Shown: positions 41,466 through 49,891 of the stretch, one piece after another
Position numbering within the stretch: the stretch's first letter is position 1
Layout of the letters: every line of letters starts with the position of its first letter
NCBI GenBank assembly: GCA_002432425.1
Contig: DJEL01000017.1
Coordinates: forward strand, 5,116 to 69,115
Direction of reading: 5' to 3'
Source of the DNA: Lachnospiraceae bacterium UBA5899
Lineage (GTDB): Bacteria; Bacillota; Clostridia; Lachnospirales; Lachnospiraceae
DNA length: 64,000 nt
Position numbers and translations under genes: made by a program
Notes under the pieces: model-generated
The model's input: the letters and a program-made list of their open reading frames with translations, nothing else
Database searches by the model: none
Told to the model about the DNA's origin: nothing

Positions 41466-43952
41466 ATGAATATAAGAAATGAATTTGGCAAAAGAATGCT
41501 TTTCTTTGACGGTGGCATGGGGTCGCTTTTGCAGGAAAGAGGGCTTAAACAGGGTGAGCTGCCGGAAACCTGGAACTTAAAAAAGCCGGAGAAGCTTATC
41601 CGTATCCACCGGGAATACTTAGAGGCGGGAGCGGACATTGTGTTGGCGAACACCTTCGGAGCCAACCGCTTCAAGTACGAAAATCCGGATGAAATCATAG
41701 CAGCCGGAATTGCCAATGCGAAAACGGCAATCCGGGAAAGCGGAAAAAATGCCTATGTAGCGCTGGATATGGGCCCTACCGGAAAGCTGCTAAAGCCCAT
41801 GGGAACACTTGATTTTGAAGAGGCGGTTTCCGTTTATGCCGAAGTGGTAAAGGCAGGCGAGAAAGCCGGAGCCGACCTGATTTTAATTGAAACCATGAGT
41901 GATACCTATGAATTAAAGGCAGCCGTGCTGGCGGCAAAGGAAAACAGCAGCCTGCCGGTTATGGCAACCGTGGTATTCGACGAAGGACACAAGCTTCTGA
42001 CCGGCGCTTCCCCGGAAAACGTGGTGGCGCTCCTGGAAGGTCTCCGGGTGGATGCCCTCGGCATCAACTGCGGTCTCGGACCCAAACAGATGAAGCCCAT
42101 TTTTGAAAGACTGGCACGTTTTGCCTCCATTCCCCTGATTATCATGCCCAATGCGGGGCTTCCGAGAGTGGAAAACGGAAAGACCGTTTACGATGTGGAC
42201 CCGGCGGAATTCGCGGAGGATATGGCGGAGATTATTGCCATGGGCGCCTGGTTTGCCGGCGGCTGCTGCGGAACCACACCCGCCCATATCCGGGCACTGA
42301 CCGAAAAATGCAAGGATTTTGTACCGAAGGCTCTCACGAAGAAGGACGATACCATTGTGACTTCCTATTCCAAGGCGGTTCTGCTGGGCGGAAAACCGGC
42401 AATTATCGGAGAAAGAATTAACCCCACCGGCAAGTCCAAATTCAAGCAGGCGCTCCGTGACAACAACATGGAATATATTCTGGAGGAAGGCGTAAAGCAG
42501 GCGGATGCCGGAGCCGATATCCTGGACGTCAATGTGGGACTGCCCGAAATTGATGAAGTGGCAATGATGAAGCAGACGGTTTACGAGCTGCAGGGTATCC
42601 TGCCCCTTCCGCTGCAGATTGACACCACCAATGCAGAGGCGATGGAAGCGGCCATGCGTATTTACAACGGAAAGCCCATGATTAACTCCGTAAACGGCAA
42701 GGAAGAGGTCATGAGGGAAATCTTCCCGCTGGTGCAGAAATACGGCGGCGTAGTCGTGGGACTGACACTGGACGAAGCCGGTATTCCCACGACTGCCGAA
42801 GGACGTCTTGCCATTGCGGAAAAAATCTACCGTACCGCGGAAAGCTATGGCATTGAGCGGAAAAACATTGTCATAGATGCCCTGACCATGACTATGAGTA
42901 CGGATGATACCTCCGCCGGAACCACACTGGAGGTCGTAAAGAAAATCAAGGAGCAGGGCGGCAGAACCGTACTGGGGGTGTCCAATATTTCTTTCGGACT
43001 GCCCCACAGGGAAATCTTAAATGCGGCATTTTTCTCCATGGCTATGAGCGCCGGACTTTCCGCCGGTATCATCAATCCCAATGTGGCATCCATGCGGCAG
43101 GCATACGATACCTACTGCGTACTGGGCGGCTTTGACTCCCAGTGCATGAATTACATAGAAAAATACGCGGCGCTGCAGACCGTTACAACCCTGGCTCCGG
43201 CAGGAGCCGCCGGCACAAGTACCGCGGGGGGCAATGGAACCACCGCCGGCGCAGCAAACAGCATCGGTACCGCAAACGGCGCAGCGGGCGGAAACGGAAC
43301 GGCAGGCAGCAATAGCGCAGCAGGCGGCATCCCCGCCCTGCAGAATGCCATCGTGAAGGGCTTGAAAGAGCAGGCATACCGCGGCACCAAAGAAGCATTG
43401 GCGTCCGGCAGGGACACCATGGATGTGATAAACGGGGAATTGATACCGGCGCTTGACATTGTGGGACAGGCATTTGAAAAAGGAACCATGTTCCTGCCCC
43501 AGCTTTTAATGAGTGCAGAAGCAGCCAAGGCGGGCTTCACCGCCATCAAGGAGTATGTGGAAAGCACGGGAACCAAACAGGAAAAGAAAGGCACTGTGGT
43601 GATTGCCACGGTAAAGGGAGACATCCACGATATCGGCAAGAACATTGTGAAGGTGCTTTTGGAAAATTACGGGTTCGATGTAATAGATTTGGGAAAGGAT
43701 GTACCGCCGGAAGCGGTTGTGGAAGCGGTGCAGCAATCCGGAGCACGTCTGGCGGGCCTAAGCGCCCTGATGACAACAACGGTGGCAAGCATGGAAGAAA
43801 CTATAAAGCAGCTTCGGGAAAAAGTTCCCGGCTGTAAGGTCATGGTGGGTGGCGCCGTGCTGACAAAGGAATACGCAGACATGATTGGCGCGGATTATTA
43901 CGCCAAGGATGCCATGCAGTCCGTTCATTATGCGGAAGAAATACTAAAATAA
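41466..43952 (+). CDS. metH: Cobalamin-dependent methionine synthase without activation domain
   Basis: An 828-residue enzyme. Domains in order: homocysteine methyltransferase (about 5-290, zinc motif GGCCGTTP), pterin/methyl-THF binding barrel (about 310-570), an unusual Gly/Ala/Asn/Thr-rich linker (about 578-626), B12 helical cap (about 630-700) and B12-binding Rossmann domain (about 705-825) with the DIHDIGKNIV cobalt-ligand motif. ATG 41466 was preferred over 41457 because AAAGGG is then properly spaced. The activation domain is encoded separately upstream, and the linker is far longer than in the family. Confidence 0.94.
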   Translation: MNIRNEFGKRMLFFDGGMGSLLQERGLKQGELPETWNLKKPEKLIRIHREYLEAGADIVLANTFGANRFKYENPDEIIAAGIANAKTAIRESGKNAYVALDMGPTGKLLKPMGTLDFEEAVSVYAEVVKAGEKAGADLILIETMSDTYELKAAVLAAKENSSLPVMATVVFDEGHKLLTGASPENVVALLEGLRVDALGINCGLGPKQMKPIFERLARFASIPLIIMPNAGLPRVENGKTVYDVDPAEFAEDMAEIIAMGAWFAGGCCGTTPAHIRALTEKCKDFVPKALTKKDDTIVTSYSKAVLLGGKPAIIGERINPTGKSKFKQALRDNNMEYILEEGVKQADAGADILDVNVGLPEIDEVAMMKQTVYELQGILPLPLQIDTTNAEAMEAAMRIYNGKPMINSVNGKEEVMREIFPLVQKYGGVVVGLTLDEAGIPTTAEGRLAIAEKIYRTAESYGIERKNIVIDALTMTMSTDDTSAGTTLEVVKKIKEQGGRTVLGVSNISFGLPHREILNAAFFSMAMSAGLSAGIINPNVASMRQAYDTYCVLGGFDSQCMNYIEKYAALQTVTTLAPAGAAGTSTAGGNGTTAGAANSIGTANGAAGGNGTAGSNSAAGGIPALQNAIVKGLKEQAYRGTKEALASGRDTMDVINGELIPALDIVGQAFEKGTMFLPQLLMSAEAAKAGFTAIKEYVESTGTKQEKKGTVVIATVKGDIHDIGKNIVKVLLENYGFDVIDLGKDVPPEAVVEAVQQSGARLAGLSALMTTTVASMEETIKQLREKVPGCKVMVGGAVLTKEYADMIGADYYAKDAMQSVHYAEEILK
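43195..43345 (+). repeat. Gly/Ala/Asn/Thr-rich linker tract inside metH
   Basis: About 150 bases of GC-rich, simple-sequence-like coding DNA (many GGC/GGA/GCA/AAC/ACC codons) encode a flexible linker such as AGGNGTTAGAAN between the folate and cobalamin modules. Confidence 0.8.
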
Positions 43953-43968
43953 TGCGGGTGAAACACAA

Positions 43969-46164
43969 ATGGATGAAGGATATGCAAAATTAGCTGCCGT
44001 GGAAAAAATACTGGAGCAGCTTGCCCTGATTGACAAGGCAAAGGATAACGAGGAGCTGCAGACAGCCATTCAGGAGATGCTGCAGATTATCGGTACTTAT
44101 ACCAAAGCGGACAGAGTCTTTTTGTTTGAGAAAAAAGACGAAGAAGGACAATTTTTTGATAATACCTTTGAGTGGTGTGCGGGAGGCGTTATTCCCCAGA
44201 AGGACAATCTGCAGCAGATAGAAGCTGCAGATATGCCGAACTGGATGCGCATTTTTTCCGGGGGCGAAACCATTCTCATCGAAGATGTGGAAACCATAAA
44301 GGAAAGCATGGCGGAAGAGTATGAAATGCTGAAAATGCAGGATATTCATACGGAAATTGCCGCACCCATTTTTTATAAGGAGGCCTTTTACGGCTTTATC
44401 GGTCTGGACAACCCCAATCTGGAGCTTACTTCCTTATTTATAAAGCTGCTCCGTCTGGTAGGCGGGCATCTTGGCAGCACTAGGGAGAATTTGCACATGC
44501 TTTCCCTGTTGGAACAGGAACAGAAAACACTGAAGGTGGCTTTGGAAGAAGCCAATCTGAACAATGAAATCATTTCCGCCATCAGTAAAATTTATTTTGC
44601 CATTTACCGGATTAATCTGGATGAGGATATTTACGAAGAAGTATCCAGTGACAATGAGGTGCACCGGCTGACAGGAAGATGCGGAAAGGCATCCACAAGA
44701 ATGGTGGAGCTGTGCGACAATTTTGTGGCAAAGGAATACCGGGAAAAGGTAAAAGTATTTTTTGACCTCTCCACACTGGCGGAGCGCCTGAAAGAGGATG
44801 AAACCATAGCAGTAGAATACCTGGCGCAGGACGGCAACTGGCATCTGGCAAGATTTATCGTAAAAAAGAGAGCGGCGGACGGACATGTAACCAATGTTCT
44901 GTATGTTACCCGTGTCATCAGTGATGAAAAGAGGCGCGAACAATACTGGATAGTGGCAGCGGAAGAAGCCAATAAAGCCAATGAAGCCAAATCGGAATTT
45001 TTGTCCCGTATGTCCCATGACATCCGCACTCCCATGAATGCCATTATGGGACTTACGGATATTGCCAGACACAGCGGTGACAATGTGCAGAAGATACAGG
45101 ACTGCCTGAAAAAGATAGATTTGGCGGGAAAAAATTTACAGCAGCTTGTTAATGACGTGCTGGACCTGACGCAGATTGAAAGCGGTGAATTAAAAATTTA
45201 TCCGCAGGAAACGGACATAAAAGAAATGGTCAATACCATGGAGCTCACACTGCAGAGCATGGCGGCGGAAAAGGAAATTACCCTGCAATGGCGGCTGCAT
45301 GATGTGGAGCATCCCTATGTTCTGGCGGATATTATGCGTATGGAGCAGATTTACATGAACCTGCTTTCCAATGCCATCAAATATACACCGGCGGGCGGCT
45401 CCGTCTGGTTCGATATGTCGGAGAAAAAGGCGTCCAATGCCGGAAAAGTGCTTCTTACGGCAGAGGTGCGGGACAACGGCATCGGTATGGACGCGGAGTT
45501 TATGAAAGTCATGTACTCGGAATTTGCCCGTGCGGTGGATACCAGAGTCAATAAAGTGCGCGGCAGCGGACTGGGACTTGCCATTGTGAAGCAGATTGTG
45601 GATTTGATGGGCGGAACCATTGAAGCAGAGAGTGAACCCGGAAAAGGCACGACCTTCCTGGTTACCCTGGAGCTTCCGTACTGTGAAGAAGAGTGCGGCA
45701 GAGACGGGCAGAAAGCAGAAGGTAAACAGGAAAAAGAAAAACAGGAAGCGGACGGCAGAGAGGAGCATGTGAAAGGCATGCACCTGCTTCTGGCAGAGGA
45801 TAACGACTTAAACTATGAAATTGAGGCAGAGCTTTTAAGTATGCACGGCATTTCCTGCGACAGAGCGGAAAACGGACAAATCTGCGTAGAGAAATTTAAC
45901 CGTGCGCCCGCCGGTACCTATCAGGCAATCCTTATGGATATGCAGATGCCGGTGATGAACGGCATTGAAGCGACGGAAAAGATAAGGGCACTGACTCATC
46001 CGGATGCGGAGACGGTTCCCATTATAGCCACCACCGCCAATGCTTTTAAGGAGGATATGGAGCGGTGCTTTGCGGCGGGGATGAACGACCACATGTCAAA
46101 GCCTATTGACATTCACCGGCTGATAGAAACAGTGGAAAAATATCTGCCGGAAATGACAAGATAA
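43969..46164 (+). CDS. Hybrid sensor histidine kinase/response regulator
   Basis: A 731-residue cytosolic sensor. A GAF-like domain (about 35-175) has ADRVFLFEKK...NTFEWCAGGVIPQKD, similar to the GGDEF protein at 38430. A PAS-like region (about 190-330) follows. The kinase H-box is FLSRMSHDIRTPMNA (about residue 343); the ATPase part has NLLSNAIKYTP and RGSGLGLAIVKQ. The receiver domain from about 605 has LAEDNDLNYE and the phospho-acceptor in ILMDMQMPVMNG. No membrane segment, so it senses an internal signal. It starts 16 bases after metH. Confidence 0.92.
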   Translation: MDEGYAKLAAVEKILEQLALIDKAKDNEELQTAIQEMLQIIGTYTKADRVFLFEKKDEEGQFFDNTFEWCAGGVIPQKDNLQQIEAADMPNWMRIFSGGETILIEDVETIKESMAEEYEMLKMQDIHTEIAAPIFYKEAFYGFIGLDNPNLELTSLFIKLLRLVGGHLGSTRENLHMLSLLEQEQKTLKVALEEANLNNEIISAISKIYFAIYRINLDEDIYEEVSSDNEVHRLTGRCGKASTRMVELCDNFVAKEYREKVKVFFDLSTLAERLKEDETIAVEYLAQDGNWHLARFIVKKRAADGHVTNVLYVTRVISDEKRREQYWIVAAEEANKANEAKSEFLSRMSHDIRTPMNAIMGLTDIARHSGDNVQKIQDCLKKIDLAGKNLQQLVNDVLDLTQIESGELKIYPQETDIKEMVNTMELTLQSMAAEKEITLQWRLHDVEHPYVLADIMRMEQIYMNLLSNAIKYTPAGGSVWFDMSEKKASNAGKVLLTAEVRDNGIGMDAEFMKVMYSEFARAVDTRVNKVRGSGLGLAIVKQIVDLMGGTIEAESEPGKGTTFLVTLELPYCEEECGRDGQKAEGKQEKEKQEADGREEHVKGMHLLLAEDNDLNYEIEAELLSMHGISCDRAENGQICVEKFNRAPAGTYQAILMDMQMPVMNGIEATEKIRALTHPDAETVPIIATTANAFKEDMERCFAAGMNDHMSKPIDIHRLIETVEKYLPEMTR

Positions 46165-46185
46165 GTTATAGTATCATCCTATAAC
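46165..46185. repeat. Short 7-bp inverted repeat after the hybrid kinase
   Basis: GTTATAG and CTATAAC around a 7-base loop; no T-tract follows, so termination is doubtful. Confidence 0.4.
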
Positions 46186-46285
46186 TGAATATCTACTTAG
46201 CATATTGGACAGGTAGGTTTTCTTCGTGCATAATGTGTACATAAGTTGAAACAACAAAACGAACACATTACCAGGAGGAAGACAT

Positions 46286-47236
46286 ATGAAACTGAAAAAA
46301 ATTATCGCACTCGCACTGACACTCACATCCCTTGCCACCGTATTCACCGGATGCGGCAGCAAGGAAGCAGCAAACAACAATAACAGCAGCAACGCAGGCA
46401 CCACGGAAAGCACCACAGCAGCAAAAGACACCGCTGACGATGCAGCAGAAAGCCAGGACAACACATCCGCAGAACCCGTTACCGTGAAACTCGGTGTGGT
46501 AGGCGCCATTTACGAAGACCTCTGGAAACCGGCACAGGACTCCTTAAAGGACGAGGGCATCAACCTGGAAATCGTACAGTTTTCCGATTATGTAACCCCT
46601 AACAATGCCTTAAACAGCGGCGATATCGACCTGAATGCCTTCCAGCATCACATTTATCTGGACACCGAATTAGAGCAGCACGGCTACGCTATTGAGCCTG
46701 CAGGCTACACCTTCATCATTCCTTTGAACCTGTATTCCCACAAGGTTTCTTCCGTGGATGAAATCAAGGACGGCGACACCATTGCCATTCCCGATGACGT
46801 AACAAACGGCGGACGTGCCATCAAGGTTTTAGCGGCAGCAGGCCTCATTACCTTAAAAGAAGATGCAGGCTTTAACCCCACTGTGGATGACATTGCGGAA
46901 TACAAAGTAAACATCACTATCAAGGAGCTGAAAGCAAACACCATTCCTTCCGTACTGGACGATGTAACCGCAGCTATCGTAAACGGCAACTATGCACTGG
47001 ACTTCGGCTTAAAGACAGAAGAAGCTATCTACAAGGATACCGTTCTGGACGAAGAAGCATACTGGAACCTGATTGCCGTAAGAAGCGCTGACTTAGAAGA
47101 CCCTGAAAAGGCAGAAGTTTACCGCAAGGTAGTAGCTGCTTTCCAGTCCCAGGCAACCGAAGACGTATTCAACAATACCTTTGGCGGCTACTTCATCAAG
47201 GTAGGCTGGGATCAGGATCTTTTAGCAGATAAATAA
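46286..47236 (+). CDS. metQ: MetQ/NlpA family methionine-binding lipoprotein
   Basis: A 316-residue substrate-binding lipoprotein. Signal peptide with lipobox VFTGC (Cys23), then an Asn/Ser/Thr-rich linker to about residue 65, then the NlpA fold: KLGVVGAIYEDLWKP, NSGDIDLNAFQHHIYLD, PDDVTNGGRAI. It delivers methionine (or a dipeptide) to a MetNI transporter. metN and metI are not adjacent, which is unusual; they must be elsewhere. AGGAGGAAG ribosome site and a strong terminator delimit it as a single gene. Confidence 0.92.
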   Translation: MKLKKIIALALTLTSLATVFTGCGSKEAANNNNSSNAGTTESTTAAKDTADDAAESQDNTSAEPVTVKLGVVGAIYEDLWKPAQDSLKDEGINLEIVQFSDYVTPNNALNSGDIDLNAFQHHIYLDTELEQHGYAIEPAGYTFIIPLNLYSHKVSSVDEIKDGDTIAIPDDVTNGGRAIKVLAAAGLITLKEDAGFNPTVDDIAEYKVNITIKELKANTIPSVLDDVTAAIVNGNYALDFGLKTEEAIYKDTVLDEEAYWNLIAVRSADLEDPEKAEVYRKVVAAFQSQATEDVFNNTFGGYFIKVGWDQDLLADK

Positions 47237-47261
47237 AACTTCCAAAACTCCCCAAACTTTC

Positions 47262-47301
47262 AAAAAAATCGCTGTAGGCATAGTGCTTACGGCGATTTTT
47301 T
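47262..47301. terminator. Strong (possibly bidirectional) intrinsic terminator
   Basis: AAAAAATCGCTGTAGGCA pairs with TGCTTACGGCGATTTTTT around a 3-base loop, giving poly-A on one side and poly-T on the other. Confidence 0.92.
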
Positions 47302-47364
47302 GCTATAATAAAAACAATTACGGCCTTGTGACGGAAACAGGGCGACATACATAAGGAGGACTTT

Positions 47365-48849
47365 ATGCCTGTTTTTGATTTCAGCAACACTCCGGGAGAG
47401 AAGACGGAGGTTATCTGCACGTATACAACCTTTTTATCCGGTGCCAAGGAAAAGACACCGGAAGAGCCGATTTTGGTGCTTGCCAACAGGGAAAAGAAGC
47501 ATTCCCATCATGCAACGGGACTTTTCACCAACCAGACCAGGCAGACGGCTTTTGAATTCAAGGAAAACGGAGAAACCTATGCGGCGGACATTTTAAAGGT
47601 GGATGCCCGGTTTGTAAACCTCATTAAATGGCTGGGAGAAAACCACATCCATGTAAGGCTTTCCGGTCAGAACACCGAGGACGGCTATGCCGTTTACAAA
47701 ATCCGCGAAACCACCTTCGGAGGCGGCACCAAGCTTTCCGCAGAGGACGGCTTTTTACAGTTTATGATTGAAAGACTTTTGGCAAGCAGCGCTGCAGAAG
47801 AAGTGGAAGAGGACGAAGAGGCGGACGAAGTGGGCGACGAAATGAAGCTTACCAGCCTGCAGAGCATTTCCGATTTCATGACCTGTGCCGGCAGGACGCT
47901 GCCCGACAATATCAGGCTCTGGGCAAGGAGAAACTTAGCGGTAGCCCGTTCCAACGAGGTTTCCCCCGAGGAGCGCCGTCATGCCCAGCGTGCCCTTTCC
48001 ATTATGATGAACGTACAGTGGAAGAGCAATTATTTTGAAGCCATCGACCCCGTGGAGGCAAGACGCATCTTAGACGAAGAACTTTACGGTATGGAGAGGG
48101 TAAAACAGCGTATTATGGAAACCATTATCCAGATTAACCGTACCCACACCCTTCCCGCTTACGGACTTCTTCTGGTGGGACCGGCAGGTACCGGTAAGTC
48201 CCAGATAGCCTATGCGGTGGCAAGAATATTGAAATTGCCCTGGACGACACTGGACATGAGCTCTATCAACGACCCGGAGCAGCTTACCGGCAGCTCCCGT
48301 ATTTATGCCAATGCCAAGCCCGGCATCATTATGGAAGCTTTCTCCATGGCGGGCGAGTCCAATCTGGTATTTATTATCAACGAGCTGGACAAGGCAGCCT
48401 CCGGCAAGGGAAACGGCAACCCGGCAGACGTGCTTCTGACGCTCCTTGACAACTTAGGCTTTACGGACAACTACATGGAGTGTATGGTGCCCACCGTGGG
48501 CGTATACCCCATTGCCACCGCCAACAACAAGGAGCAGATAAGCGCGCCTTTGATGTCCCGTTTTGCGGTGATTGACATTCCCGACTACACTGCGGAAGAA
48601 AAGAAGATTATTTTCAGCCGTTTTGCGCTTCCCAAGGTCTTAAAGCGCATCGGCTTACAGGAAAACGAATGCGTGGTGACCGAGGACGGTCTGACCGCCG
48701 TGGTGGAGCAGTTTGAAAACACCACCGGCATCCGTGATTTGGAGCAGGCAGCCGAGCATATCGCCGCCAATGCCCTTTACCGCATCGAGGTAGAGCATGT
48801 GCCCGAGGTCGTATTCAACGGCGAAGAAGTGCGAAAGCTGTTTTCCTAA
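47365..48849 (+). CDS. Lon-like AAA+ ATPase without a protease domain
   Basis: A 494-residue protein. The C-terminal ~270 residues are a Lon-type AAA+ module: EELYGMERVKQRIMETI linker helix, Walker A GPAGTGKS (about 272), Walker B-like VFIINELDKA, GNPADVLLTLLDN, sensor TANN and MSRFAVIDI arginine finger. There is no S16 peptidase domain. The Walker B acidic pair reads Asn-Glu instead of Asp-Glu. The N-terminal ~220 residues are unique, with an acidic run at about 147-160. Possibly a remodelling ATPase or a chaperone. Monocistronic behind a terminator. Confidence 0.82.
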   Translation: MPVFDFSNTPGEKTEVICTYTTFLSGAKEKTPEEPILVLANREKKHSHHATGLFTNQTRQTAFEFKENGETYAADILKVDARFVNLIKWLGENHIHVRLSGQNTEDGYAVYKIRETTFGGGTKLSAEDGFLQFMIERLLASSAAEEVEEDEEADEVGDEMKLTSLQSISDFMTCAGRTLPDNIRLWARRNLAVARSNEVSPEERRHAQRALSIMMNVQWKSNYFEAIDPVEARRILDEELYGMERVKQRIMETIIQINRTHTLPAYGLLLVGPAGTGKSQIAYAVARILKLPWTTLDMSSINDPEQLTGSSRIYANAKPGIIMEAFSMAGESNLVFIINELDKAASGKGNGNPADVLLTLLDNLGFTDNYMECMVPTVGVYPIATANNKEQISAPLMSRFAVIDIPDYTAEEKKIIFSRFALPKVLKRIGLQENECVVTEDGLTAVVEQFENTTGIRDLEQAAEHIAANALYRIEVEHVPEVVFNGEEVRKLFS

Positions 48850-48923
48850 GAGGTAACGGCAGCATGCTGCTTATGACATGCTGACAGGACAGTGAGAATG
48901 ACAGAAGATGAGGATTTGACAAC

Positions 48924-49886
48924 ATGAAAAGCAGACAGATTAGAAATTCCTTTTTACTGGTGCTGACCGCGCTTATCTGGGGCGTGGCGTTTGTGGCACA
49001 GAGCACGGGCGGGGACGCCGTGGGACCGTTTTCCTTTAACGGCATCCGTTCCCTGGTAGGCAGCGCCGTTCTGGTGCCGGTTATCTTTTTACTGGATAAA
49101 ATGGGTCTGGGCAGCAAAAAGCCGCAGACAAAAGAAGAAAAGAAAACCCTGATAACGGGCGGCATCTGTTGCGGTACGGCATTGTTTTTAGCAAGCAGCG
49201 CCCAGCAGATAGGTATCAATATGGGAACGGCTTCCGGAAAAGCGGGCTTTCTGACCGCCTGCTACATACTGCTGGTTCCCATACTGGGACTTTTCTTAAA
49301 AAAGAAGTGCGGCTGGAATATCTGGGTGGGCATGCTCATTACCATAGGCGGACTTTACCTGCTCTGCATGAACGGCAGCCTGACCTTCCGGAACAGCGAT
49401 TTGATGGTGCTTTTATGTGCCTTCCTCTTTGCCGTACATATTTTAATTGTGGATTATTTTTCACCCAAAGTGGACGGCATCAGGATGTCCTGCATCCAGT
49501 TTCTTGTCTGTGGGCTGCTCAGTATGGTGCCCATGTACTTTGTGGATATGAAGCATTCGGCAGCAGGCTTTTCCGAATGGCTGCCGGGACTGATGAACCC
49601 TTCCGCATGGATAGCCATTTTATACGCCGGCATCTTTTCCTGCGGCGTAGGATACACCCTGCAGATTGTGGGACAGAACGGCTTAAATCCGACGCTTGCA
49701 TCCATGATTATGAGTCTGGAGTCCGTTTTCTCCGTACTGGCGGGCTGGATTATTTTAGGAGAAAAGCTAAACGGCAGACAGCTTTTGGGATGTGCCCTTA
49801 TTTTTGCGGCAATACTGTTAGCACAGATGCCTGTGGGACAGAAGAAAGAGAAAAAGAAGAATAAAGAAAAACAGAAAGAAGTGTGA
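48924..49886 (+). CDS. EamA/DMT family transporter
   Basis: A 320-residue protein with 10 helices as two EamA repeats: LTALIWGVAFVAQSTGGDAVGP at the start and GYTLQIVGQNGLNPTLASMIMSLESVFSVL in the second half, as in RhaT/YdcZ-type DMT exporters. It ends in a Lys-rich tail (KKEKKKNKEKQKE). Its stop codon lies 5 bases before the choloylglycine hydrolase start, so the two are co-expressed; export of a product or of a conjugate is a possibility. Confidence 0.88.
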   Translation: MKSRQIRNSFLLVLTALIWGVAFVAQSTGGDAVGPFSFNGIRSLVGSAVLVPVIFLLDKMGLGSKKPQTKEEKKTLITGGICCGTALFLASSAQQIGINMGTASGKAGFLTACYILLVPILGLFLKKKCGWNIWVGMLITIGGLYLLCMNGSLTFRNSDLMVLLCAFLFAVHILIVDYFSPKVDGIRMSCIQFLVCGLLSMVPMYFVDMKHSAAGFSEWLPGLMNPSAWIAILYAGIFSCGVGYTLQIVGQNGLNPTLASMIMSLESVFSVLAGWIILGEKLNGRQLLGCALIFAAILLAQMPVGQKKEKKKNKEKQKEV

Positions 49887-49891
49887 GTGAT

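Noticed and set aside
41913..43007. 364-codon open frame on the minus strand
   Set aside because: Antisense to metH with composition expected of a complementary frame; no domain recognised.
49883..49891. GTG start three codons upstream in the choloylglycine hydrolase
   Set aside because: The family needs Cys directly after the initiator Met; ATG 49892 gives MCT.
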